Below, piece by piece: positions 35,612 through 43,769 of a DNA stretch of 64,000 nt (positions are counted from its first letter, which is position 1; every line of letters begins with the position of its first letter). Origin of the DNA: Marinicellulosiphila megalodicopiae (GTDB lineage: Bacteria; Pseudomonadota; Gammaproteobacteria; Pseudomonadales; Natronospirillaceae); assembly GCF_045862395.1 (NCBI RefSeq), contig NZ_AP023087.1, forward strand, positions 1,178,001-1,242,000. The letters run 5' to 3'. The notes beneath the pieces are model-generated. The model had not been told where the DNA came from. It did not search any database and worked only from the letters and a program-made list of their open reading frames with translations. A program made the position numbers and the translations under genes.

Positions 35612-35615
35612 TTCA

Positions 35616-36200
35616 CTATTTATGAAAAGGACAGGCACTGATCACACCGCTCCAAACAGGTAAGTCCATGTCTTCTTTTTCGTCAGTAGCACCGCCTGTT
35701 CTTGCTTTAAACGATCCTTCGTTAATAGTGAGCTTCATCAGTGCCGTGCCTTTACGCTCTTGTTTGCTGGGTGCCCTTACTTTCTCCCATCTGTCGGGTT
35801 CTATATTATTAATAATCTCTTTAAACGCATGATCAAAATCAACATCGTTTATCACACGCGTACCTGTGCAAAATAAAACCGCCGAACGATAATTAGCACT
35901 ATGATGATAGGCCGATTTCGCCATGACCCATTCATCGGTTTGCGCGACACTCACACAAATTTCATTACCTTGCTCTAGCATTTTTTGTAATCGACTTTTA
36001 TTAGCCACATGAAAATACAAATGCTGATCCACCGCCCAAAGTGTAATGGGAATAATCACAGGGCGGTTATCGCTTATAAAACCTAGGTGTCCCAATTTCA
36101 CTTCATTAACTAATTGCGTCACTTTTTGTATGTCGTAACTGGCTCGTTTGGGTGCACGTTTGATTGTGCTGTGGGGACTGTGATTCATTAACTGGTTCAT
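35616..36200 (-). CDS. NimA-like flavin-binding protein (PNPOx superfamily)
   Basis: A 194-residue split-barrel protein of the pyridoxamine-phosphate-oxidase superfamily, in the nitroimidazole-reductase-like group (RAPKRASYDIQKVTQLVNEVKLGHLGFI, PVIIPITLWAVDQHLYFHVANKSRLQKML, DEWVMAKSAYHHSANYRSAVLF, FKARTGGATDE). FMN is the expected cofactor. It is encoded back-to-back with a MocR/PdxR-type regulator (start 36291), a common pairing, so that regulator probably controls it. Either of two close ATGs (36200 or 36188) could be used. Confidence 0.88.
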   Translation of the reverse strand: MNQLMNHSPHSTIKRAPKRASYDIQKVTQLVNEVKLGHLGFISDNRPVIIPITLWAVDQHLYFHVANKSRLQKMLEQGNEICVSVAQTDEWVMAKSAYHHSANYRSAVLFCTGTRVINDVDFDHAFKEIINNIEPDRWEKVRAPSKQERKGTALMKLTINEGSFKARTGGATDEKEDMDLPVWSGVISACPFHK

Positions 36201-36290
36201 GTCTATTTCCTAATCTTAAATTATGTACAGATTATGATTCGAGATTGGAGTAGTATAAAGATCCAATTTTGTAATTTCTATGGTACCAAT

Positions 36291-37754
36291 ATGGAGGTGG
36301 CGTCTTTTCCTGCCTTTGACTTAAATAGCAACGAGCCCTTACAGCATCAAATTCACCAGCAATTTGTGAGCTTAATTGCCCAGGGTCGGTTAACCTCAGG
36401 CTTAAGATTACCCTCTACGCGAAAATTAAGTGAAATATTACAAGTCAGCCGAAACACCATTGTATTGGTGATCGAACAGTTAAAAATGGAAGGCTTTGTT
36501 TACAGCCAAACGGGGCGCGGCACGTTTATATCAAATGACATACCTGATGTAATATCCATTTCTAACACTCAAAAACAAGCATCAAAAACAACCAAACCTG
36601 AAAAACGATCTCAATTTATGGCGCTTTCGCAATTGGGTGAAACCATGAAAAAACTCAGCGTGAGTAGTGCGTTAACATTACCATTTACGCCTGGTGTACC
36701 TGATCTTAAACATTTCCCCCATAAAATTTGGCATAAGTTAGTAAGGCAACATCAAGACCGAACGGTGTTGATGGGGTATGACGACCCTCAAGGGTATTTG
36801 CCTTTACGTGAAGCGTTGGTGTCCTATTTGTCATTATCTCGAGGTGTAAATTGTAAAGCTGAAAACATATTAATTACTCAAGGCTCTCAGCAAGCTATTT
36901 CATTATGCAGTCAAATTTTATTAAATGAAGGGGATATGTTGTTACATGAAAACCCAGGTTATCAAGGAGCGAACCGTGCGTTTTCAACATCGAAACCGTT
37001 TGTGCAACCCGTACCGTTAAAAAATAACAGCATCGATGTGGATTGGATGATCAATCATTGTGAAAAATTAAGTGAATCAAAAATAATATACACAACCCCC
37101 GCGCATCAATACCCAATGGGTGGCTTGTTGCCTGCAAGTGATCGCTTGAGATTAATTAACTGGGCGACAGAAAATAATAAATGGATATTAGAAGACGACT
37201 ACGACAGCGAATACCATTTTAACCATAAACCGATTGCGGCTATGCAGGGTATGACCAAACACAATAACGTGATTTACATGGGAAGTTTCAGTAAAACGTT
37301 ATTTCCTGCATTGCGTTTGGGGTATCTTATTTTACCAGACGAATTAATAAGACCATTCACGGTTGCAAAGTCGTATTTAACAGGAGACTTGCCATTATTA
37401 AATCAAGCGGTGGTTGCCGATTTTATTATGCAAGGGCACTTTGTTAGACACTTGCGTAAAATGAGAAAACAGTACAAAGAAAAGTTTTTACATTTTGAAC
37501 AACTTATCAATACAGTATTAAAAACTAAAGTAAATATTATTGCAGAAAGTGCAGGCATGCATTTGGTAATTGAAATTCCAAATATTAATGATGTGCAATT
37601 AAAAAATAAATTGTATGAACATGGATTTGGCAGTTCTGCATTGTCATCGTATTATTTAAATGATGAGATCAAAACGGGTTTGGTTTTAGGCTTTGCCAAT
37701 ACAACGGAAGAAAACAGAATGGATTTAGTTGAATTGTTAGATAAAATTTTATGA
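36291..37754 (+). CDS. MocR/PdxR-family GntR-aminotransferase regulator
   Basis: I start at the ATG at 36291 (487 residues), since MEVASFPAFDLNSNEPLQHQI matches the family start; the frame is open to 36234. The GntR winged helix has LRLPSTRKLSEILQVSRNTI and FVYSQTGRGTFIS. The aminotransferase-like domain has LITQGSQQAISL, the ILEDDYDSEYHF motif and the PLP lysine in GSFSKTLFPALRLGY. Members sense pyridoxal phosphate or an amino compound. It faces away from the flavoprotein gene, the probable target. Confidence 0.9.
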   Translation: MEVASFPAFDLNSNEPLQHQIHQQFVSLIAQGRLTSGLRLPSTRKLSEILQVSRNTIVLVIEQLKMEGFVYSQTGRGTFISNDIPDVISISNTQKQASKTTKPEKRSQFMALSQLGETMKKLSVSSALTLPFTPGVPDLKHFPHKIWHKLVRQHQDRTVLMGYDDPQGYLPLREALVSYLSLSRGVNCKAENILITQGSQQAISLCSQILLNEGDMLLHENPGYQGANRAFSTSKPFVQPVPLKNNSIDVDWMINHCEKLSESKIIYTTPAHQYPMGGLLPASDRLRLINWATENNKWILEDDYDSEYHFNHKPIAAMQGMTKHNNVIYMGSFSKTLFPALRLGYLILPDELIRPFTVAKSYLTGDLPLLNQAVVADFIMQGHFVRHLRKMRKQYKEKFLHFEQLINTVLKTKVNIIAESAGMHLVIEIPNINDVQLKNKLYEHGFGSSALSSYYLNDEIKTGLVLGFANTTEENRMDLVELLDKIL

Positions 37755-37765
37755 TTTATTTAATA

Positions 37766-37796
37766 ATAACAAGGCGTAATAAATACGCCTTGTTAT
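37766..37796. terminator. bidirectional terminator
   Basis: A perfect 13-bp stem (ATAACAAGGCGTA / TACGCCTTGTTAT) with loop ATAAA, between the convergent regulator and cytochrome genes. Confidence 0.75.
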
Positions 37797-37811
37797 AAGT
37801 ATTAAAACAAA

Positions 37812-39323
37812 TTACATAGGTTGATCATTCACTGTCATTGATTTTAAAAACTCAATAATGGCGTCTTGAGAGTATTGATCTAAATCAAAGTACGCATCAC
37901 GAGATTCACGAGCGTCTCCACCATGAAAATGAATCGCTTCGGTTAATGTTGATAAATCACCACGATGACCATAAGGTGCTGAATCGCCAGCGTCCCATAA
38001 TTTACGAGTTAAGAATACTTCAGTTGGGCGAGGGTAGGGTGTTTGGGTAAAATCATTAGCGTCGGCATAACCTAATATCGAACCTTGAGTTAATTGTTCA
38101 TTACAAAAATGATCAAAATCTTCATCACAAAGATTATGACGTTTTAAATCTGTAAATGCATTGACCACAGCGCCTTGTTGGAATTTTTTAAGTTTGGCAC
38201 CTTGTTGACCATCGTTAGTCATGTCCCAAGTATATAAATTGGCAACCTCATTTTGTTGTAAATTTCCTGCAGGGTTATATGGACTTGGTTCAACAAATAA
38301 ACGAGACTCTAAAACTAATTCAGTTTGATGACACTCATTACAACCAATATCGCTAAATATTACTTCACCATCAGCTACGGCTTGTTTGGCTAATGGGTGG
38401 TTAGGAATATTTTGAGTTGGAATCGGTAATGATGCTTGGAATACTGTTATTGCAGTTATATCCCCCACGGTTAATTCATTTATTACACCATCTTGATCCG
38501 GGTCAGTATTTTCACCAAAGCGTTCAACAGTTTGCATGCCATGATGATGGTTCATTGCGTTGTTAGTAAATTCACGCAAACTCACAACCGCCCCTTTTTG
38601 ATGAAACGGTTTAATGATTAAATCCCAATCAACCCCTTCAATTCCAGATGGATCAATTAATCCGTTCGCTAAAACGCTAATTTGACCAAACGATACACCT
38701 TTAGTGATTAAGTCTACAGTTACTGCTTGTCCTGTAGCTTGTGCTTGTTCAATCGCGTTGTCACGAATGTTGTGCATGTCTGCAGTCATTTCGCGAGATA
38801 ACATCTCGATTGCACCCGCGCCAAACATGCCTAACGTGTTTCTTTCGTTTGAAAAATTAGGATCAATGGAAAATGTTACTGGATCTAATATTTGAGCTAA
38901 TACAAACACGTTGGCTACAAAATCTCCAGCACCACCAGAAAATGGCTGACTATGGCAGCTTGCACATGAGCTACTGTCAGGGCCAGATGTTCTTAAAAAA
39001 TCCGGTTGACCGTGTGGGTCACGAGGTGCACCGCCACCAGTGGAAGCTGGACGACCACGGCCATCTAAAAAGTTAAAGCGCGCATCAAAAATTAAGCGGC
39101 CTTGTTCGATTAAATCAAATTTATGAATCGAGCCATCTTCAATATCTTCTTGATCTAAATGAGTTTGCACCGCTGGAGTTTCACCTATTACAAAATCAGA
39201 TTGATTGTTTTTATCGTTTTTAGCGAAGGCTGAACTTGAGGCTGCAATTAGTGCAATACATGGCAGTCCTTTTATTGTTTGTTTGATTGTTTGGGTAAGT
39301 TTATGTGTTGTATTAGTTTTCAT
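37812..39323 (-). CDS. di-heme cytochrome (DHOR/CcP-like)
   Basis: A 503-residue secreted cytochrome with a signal peptide (GLPCIALIAASSSAFA). Two heme c sites are present: CASCH at 120-124 in DSSSCASCHSQPFSG, and CNECH at 328-332 in IFSDIGCNECHQTEL. The C-terminal LWDAGDSAPYGHRGDLSTLTEAIHFHGG is typical of the di-heme oxidoreductase group (COG3488-like) related to cytochrome c peroxidase. Electron partner is unknown. The gene is alone, on the minus strand. Confidence 0.88.
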   Translation of the reverse strand: MKTNTTHKLTQTIKQTIKGLPCIALIAASSSAFAKNDKNNQSDFVIGETPAVQTHLDQEDIEDGSIHKFDLIEQGRLIFDARFNFLDGRGRPASTGGGAPRDPHGQPDFLRTSGPDSSSCASCHSQPFSGGAGDFVANVFVLAQILDPVTFSIDPNFSNERNTLGMFGAGAIEMLSREMTADMHNIRDNAIEQAQATGQAVTVDLITKGVSFGQISVLANGLIDPSGIEGVDWDLIIKPFHQKGAVVSLREFTNNAMNHHHGMQTVERFGENTDPDQDGVINELTVGDITAITVFQASLPIPTQNIPNHPLAKQAVADGEVIFSDIGCNECHQTELVLESRLFVEPSPYNPAGNLQQNEVANLYTWDMTNDGQQGAKLKKFQQGAVVNAFTDLKRHNLCDEDFDHFCNEQLTQGSILGYADANDFTQTPYPRPTEVFLTRKLWDAGDSAPYGHRGDLSTLTEAIHFHGGDARESRDAYFDLDQYSQDAIIEFLKSMTVNDQPM

Positions 39324-39517
39324 GTGAATCCTCTTCTTTAATACTGCATCTCAGGATTTGAGAAGCGTACAGTTTAAAAGGATGTTTATGAATAATGAAT
39401 TCTTTTTTTTTGTTATTGGGTTATTAAATTTTTATAAAAGGTAAATGCACATTAAATTGCTCAATTATCATGCGTTTTTGATGTGGTGCACCAAATTGAT
39501 TTTAAATTTTAAATTTT

Positions 39518-39706
39518 TTATTTGGCAATTATATTCTTAACAATGTCAGTATTGGTATTTTGTCGATAATCAAAAGACGTGGTAATAAACGTGTTGGGAT
39601 AATAACTGTTTTTCACATGAGCAATTTTGGGTGTCAGCCATTGCACTTCTTGATCATCAAAAAAACATAGCCCAAAACCTTTGCCCATTATTAATTGCAG
39701 GTTTTT
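39518..39706 (-). pseudogene. remnant of DUF6942-like gene (C-terminal part)
   Basis: Reading the minus strand gives QLIMGKGFGLCFFDD and QWLTPKIAHVK, then PNTFITTSFDYRQ and a stop. This matches the last 60 or so residues of the intact gene at 46991-47509 (QLIMGKGFALSFFDE, QWITPKIAHVK, PNTFITPYFDYRQ), with a small deletion near the end. There is no N-terminal part. Confidence 0.85.
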
Positions 39707-39720
39707 CGTTTTTTACGGAA

Positions 39721-40176
39721 GCGAGATGTAATCCGCCTGTTTTACTTTATACACAGTCACTCAAAAATTGCAGTGGATAAAGACACCTTACCAACTTACT
39801 TGAGGCAGGTGATTGCGTAGTTAATATTGTAAATTCCGATCTACTCGAAAAAATGAATAAGACAAATGTAGCTGTTGAAAGCGATCAAAGTGAATTTGAT
39901 TTAGCCGATATTAAAAGTTGTGCCAGTAATCAAGTTAACGTGTTATCCGTTAAAGACGCGCCCATTCGGTATGAATGCACATTAAGAGAAACAATGAGTG
40001 TCAGTGAATTACCAGCAGGTGGCACGGTAGTGTAATTGGATGTGAAAAGTATTTACGTACGAGATGATTTATATGTGGATAAAAATATTAATCAAGCGTT
40101 TGTTGATTCTGTGGGTAAGATGGGTGGAGATTATTTCAGTTTAACTGAAAAGCAAGTGGCACTTGGACGTCCTTAA
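39721..40176 (+). pseudogene. broken flavin reductase-family gene
   Basis: The plus strand shows NPPVLLYTQSLK, then (after a frameshift near 39770-39785 that splits the expected SGDKDTL) LLEAGDCVVNIVNSDLLEKMN, APIRYECTLRE, an in-frame TAA at 40033, and SIYVRDDLYVDKNIN plus VGKMGGDYFSLTEKQVALGRP. This is the flavin reductase (DIM6/NTAB, FMN-binding split barrel) family. The 5' end is missing and runs directly into the DUF6942-like remnant. One frameshift and one nonsense codon make it non-functional. Confidence 0.85.
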
Positions 40177-40177
40177 A

Positions 40178-40245
40178 ATTTGGCAAACTTATTTATGCTG
40201 TCTGCAAACATGTGATGTCTGCATTATTAACCAAAAGTTACCATC
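40178..40245 (-). pseudogene. second remnant of DUF6942-like gene
   Basis: The minus strand, from about 40240 down, reads TTAATAATGCAGACATCAC and ends in GTTTGCCAAATTTTAA. The intact gene ends in the matching AATAATGCCGACATCACCG and ATTGCCAAATTTTGA. Only about 65 bp remain, with a short deletion and an early stop. Confidence 0.7.
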
Positions 40246-40281
40246 AGTTATGGCTTGTCGTTGATTACTAATAATAATCCC

Positions 40282-40318
40282 GTCATCTTCAACTGTTTTA
40301 TCGTTGGAGATCCAGTAG
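40282..40318 (-). repeat. dispersed repeat fragment
   Basis: Read on the minus strand, this gives CTGGATCTCCAACGAT, then AAACAGTTGAAGATGACGGG, nearly identical to 29591-29627. A shorter related piece (CATCATCTTCAGCAGTTTTATCCG) is at about 46638-46661. Confidence 0.75.
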
Positions 40319-40379
40319 CTTTGGTTAGTAACTAATGATTAGAATTTGCTGTTCTTTTGATGTTCGTAGGGTCGATATT

Positions 40380-40901
40380 TATATCGAAAGTAACAAATGG
40401 ATGACCTTTCCGATTTTTTTGTCGGGAAGTTAACCTATATCACTGTAGACTAGTCATTAACAATGCTAATTTTGGATCCGACCCCAAATTATCAAAAGTG
40501 GGTGTCCCTTTTGGAGCTTTCCCTTTTGGAGCTTTATATCGAAAGTAACAAATGATCTTTTCGATTTTTTGTCGTGAAGTTAACCTAGTTCACCGTAGCC
40601 AAGACATTTCCAACGCTAATTTTGGATCCGACCCCAATATTTACGACCCCAATATTTACTTCCAAAGTAAAAAGTGGATGTCACTTCAGGTCTTACTTCA
40701 GGTCTTCGACAAAACTAATATGAGTTTAGTGGTGTAAAAGTGGATGTCCCTTTTGGTCTTTCCCAAATTATCAAAAGTGGGTGTCCCTTTTGGAGCTTTA
40801 TATCGAAAGTAACAAATGATCTTTTCGATTTTTTGTCGTGAAGTTAACCTAGTTCACCGTAGTCAAGACATTTCCAACGCTAATTTTGGATCCGACCCCA
40901 A
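40380..40901. repeat. three copies of a 105-bp direct repeat in degenerate array
   Basis: Copies lie at about 40380-40487, 40535-40637 and 40799-40901. Each starts TATATCGAAAGTAACAAATG, contains TTTTTTGTCG(T/G)GAAGTTAACCTA and ends GGATCCGACCCCAA. Between and after them (to about 41060) are many short units of AAGTGGATGTCCCTTTTGG or AAGTGGATGTCACTTCAGG. The second and third copies are nearly identical, so the duplication is fairly recent. No coding sequence is credible here. Confidence 0.85.
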
Positions 40902-41290
40902 TATTTACTTCCAAAGTAAAAAGTGGATGTCACTTCAGGTCTTTTTGATGTCACTTCAGGTCTTTTTACAAATGGACCCAGTGGCTTCGTAATTGATTTA
41001 GTCAAAAGTGGATGCCCCATTGGTTTTAGATGTCCATTTTGGTTTTATTTCTCGTCTCATTGAGTTTCCCTTTTGGTTTTTACTGGTAAATCTACAAACT
41101 TGCATGGGTCACTGTGATGGTTATTTCTAGACTATTCATCCCTTATGCATAGTAACTGTAAGTTGCAGTATCAATTTGTATACGAACAAAATTTTATGAA
41201 CCTATAGGCTTTATTTAAAACATTAATATGTTTTAATCCACAGAATATACATCATTTAGAACGACATCTTTTAACAAGGAATAAATAACA
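40902..41290. other. repeat tail and upstream region of BspA-repeat gene
   Basis: Up to about 41060 this holds more AAGTGGATGTCACTTCAGGTC-type units. The rest is AT-rich leader DNA, with a small inverted repeat AAAACAT-TAAT-ATGTTTT at 41218-41235, and AAGGA ten bases before the next ATG. No gene is seen. Confidence 0.5.
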
Positions 41291-43678
41291 ATGAAAATTT
41301 TGTTAACACAGACACTAATTGTGGCTTTTGCACTAGTTTGTTGTGCTTGTATACCTCCTCCCGAACCTCAACCTGTTCCCATTCCTATCCCTGAAAATGA
41401 TACAACAGCACCTGTGATTACATTATTAGGTGAAAAAGTCATTGAATTAGAAGTTTACACTGAGTTTCAAGATCCTTATTTCTTTACTAGTGACACCCAA
41501 GATTATGAAATTACCCAATCAGTATCAGGTGAAGTCTACACCCATGTATTAGGTAGTTATACCTTAACGTACCACGCAACTGATCGTTCAGAAAATCATG
41601 CTTTGCCTGTCACTCGTACTGTCAATGTCGTTGATACAACAGCACCTATTATAACGTTGAACGGTTTGGGAAAAATATTTTTTTATGCTCAAGATGAATA
41701 CGCAGACTTAGGTGCAACCGTTAGTGATAATTACGATAAATCCGTCGTTATTAAAACATCAACGAATGTAGATTCAAAAAAGCAAGGTAGCTATATAGTG
41801 AGCTATCAAGCCATCGACTCATCAGGTAACGAGTCAGTAATTGAGCGTAATGTAACGGTGTTTGTTAGCGAACTACCAGAGCTCAGCATAAATGGAGATT
41901 CACACATTGAGGTTATTGTAGGCACGCCCTATATCGAATTAGGGGCCAATGCCACAGATGATTTTGATGGGCGGTTAGACGTAGCAATAATTGGTGAAGT
42001 AGACACACAAACGGTAGGTGAGTATGAATTAATTTACCAAGTCACTGACAGTCAGTATCAGCAAGTGGAACTAAAAAGAAACGTTACGGTAGTCGATGGA
42101 CTAGAAAATTTTACCACTATCTGGCAAACCGATAATGAAGGAGTAAGTGAAAACAATCAAATCAAACTTGAAGTAAACCCCCAGCTTAATTATGACTACA
42201 ACATAGACTGGGGTGATGGACAGGTTGATACAAATGTAAGCAGCGAAATCACTCACAGTTATGCTCAAACAGGGCAATACAAAGTTAGTATTACAGGGGG
42301 TTTTCCTCAAATTTATTTCTCTAATGGACCTTTATTGTCAGACGCTAAAAAAATAGAGTCAGTAGAAAGCTGGGGCGATAATATTTGGTTGTCGATGAAA
42401 CAAGCCTTTTATGGCACTGACAATATACAGTTCAATACAACTGACAATCCAAACTTATCGATGGTGACGGATACGTCATATATGTTTGCAGATTCTAATT
42501 TTAATCAAGATATCAGTAGTTGGGATGTGTCTTCTGTTTTGGATATGAATCATATGTTTAATGCCGCAGTGGATTTTAATCAAGACTTAAACAGTTGGGA
42601 TGTCTCTTCAGTGACAAATATGCAATCTATGTTCAAACATGCAACGGCATTTAATCAGGAACTTAATAATTGGAATCTGTCTTCGTTAACAAATTTGGCG
42701 GAGATGTTTTCGGGTGCCAGTTTTTTTAATCAAAATATAAATGATTGGGATGTTTCGTCTGTGACAAGTATGTTTAATATGTTTACTGATGCATACAATT
42801 TTAATCAACCCTTAAATAGTTGGAATGTTTCATCGGTTACAGACATGCACCAAATGTTTTATAACGCTCATCTGTTTAATGAAAATATCAGTGCTTGGGA
42901 TGTATCCTCTGTGACAACAATGGCATTTATGTTTTATTCAGCAACCGATTTTAATCAGGATATTAGCCTTTGGGACGTGTCGGCAGTGACAAGTATGAAC
43001 GCCATGTTTAAGGAAAGTAATTTTAATCAAGATATAAGTGATTGGGATGTTTCGTCAGTAATTACAATGTCAGAGATGTTTGCAACGGCGCAAAGTTTTA
43101 ATTCAAATTTAAATGACTGGGATGTATCCGCAGTAACTGATATGAGAAGTATGTTTTCTGGTGCAGTGAGTTTTAACTCAAACTTAAGTAATTGGGATGT
43201 ATCATTGGTAGAACAAATGGACGCAATGTTTTTTAGTGCTATAAAATTCGATCAGCCTTTAAATAATTGGAACGTGTCATCGGTTGGGAATATGCAAGGT
43301 ATGTTTTCAAATGCCATAATTTTTAATCAAGATTTAAGCAGCTGGGATGTGTCATCGGTTAAAATAATGGGAGCCGGAGCCTGGTATGGTGATACCGGTA
43401 TGTTCGATGGTGCCACAAGTTTTGATCAAAATTTAAGTGCTTGGAATATTTCTAATGTGGAAGAAATGGGTAAAATGTTTAAAGAAGTGACGCTCTCAAC
43501 TGAAAATTACAATGCGTTATTACTGTCGTGGAGTAACCAAATACCACAAACAAACGTTGAGTTTGATGGTGGTAATAGCCAATACACTCAAGGCTCAATG
43601 GCTGAAATATCACGAACTGCATTAATGGATACCTTTAGCTGGGAAATTACAGATGGTGGGCCAGTCGTTTTACAATAA
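41291..43678 (+). CDS. BspA-repeat surface lipoprotein with Ig-like domains (paralogue 1)
   Basis: A 795-residue predicted lipoprotein (hydrophobic start with CCAC at residues 17-20, then a Pro/Glu stretch). Three Ig-like DUF5011-type domains follow (about residues 38-118, 119-195, 196-267; each ends with a VTVVD-like strand and begins with TAPVITL or similar). A PKD-like segment has IDWGDGQVDT and HSYAQTGQYKVSITG (about 300-340). Then 13 BspA-type (DUF285) repeats of about 25 residues, consensus FNQDLSSWDVSSVTNM..MF. The C-terminus ends without an anchor. Likely surface adhesion; the second paralogue lies 91 bp downstream. Confidence 0.85.
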   Translation: MKILLTQTLIVAFALVCCACIPPPEPQPVPIPIPENDTTAPVITLLGEKVIELEVYTEFQDPYFFTSDTQDYEITQSVSGEVYTHVLGSYTLTYHATDRSENHALPVTRTVNVVDTTAPIITLNGLGKIFFYAQDEYADLGATVSDNYDKSVVIKTSTNVDSKKQGSYIVSYQAIDSSGNESVIERNVTVFVSELPELSINGDSHIEVIVGTPYIELGANATDDFDGRLDVAIIGEVDTQTVGEYELIYQVTDSQYQQVELKRNVTVVDGLENFTTIWQTDNEGVSENNQIKLEVNPQLNYDYNIDWGDGQVDTNVSSEITHSYAQTGQYKVSITGGFPQIYFSNGPLLSDAKKIESVESWGDNIWLSMKQAFYGTDNIQFNTTDNPNLSMVTDTSYMFADSNFNQDISSWDVSSVLDMNHMFNAAVDFNQDLNSWDVSSVTNMQSMFKHATAFNQELNNWNLSSLTNLAEMFSGASFFNQNINDWDVSSVTSMFNMFTDAYNFNQPLNSWNVSSVTDMHQMFYNAHLFNENISAWDVSSVTTMAFMFYSATDFNQDISLWDVSAVTSMNAMFKESNFNQDISDWDVSSVITMSEMFATAQSFNSNLNDWDVSAVTDMRSMFSGAVSFNSNLSNWDVSLVEQMDAMFFSAIKFDQPLNNWNVSSVGNMQGMFSNAIIFNQDLSSWDVSSVKIMGAGAWYGDTGMFDGATSFDQNLSAWNISNVEEMGKMFKEVTLSTENYNALLLSWSNQIPQTNVEFDGGNSQYTQGSMAEISRTALMDTFSWEITDGGPVVLQ

Positions 43679-43769
43679 ATCATTTAAAACGACGTACTTT
43701 TTAAAGTTAAATAATATTTATAGTTTTACAAATTTGTAGAAAACATACTTTTCAATTAGGAAAGAAATA

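Noticed and set aside
39853..40035. A 60-codon ORF as a small gene
   Set aside because: It is the middle part of a broken flavin reductase; the same frame continues after the stop to 40176 with family motifs.
40552..40737. A 61-codon ORF in the repeat array
   Set aside because: It is built from repeated SKWMSL-type units of the degenerate array, with no protein-like conservation.
40380..41060. CRISPR or integron array
   Set aside because: Units vary in length and are nested, without regular spacers, cas genes or an integrase.
42101..42310. Minus-strand ORF inside the first BspA-repeat gene
   Set aside because: It is a shadow of the plus-strand gene, which has full domain evidence.
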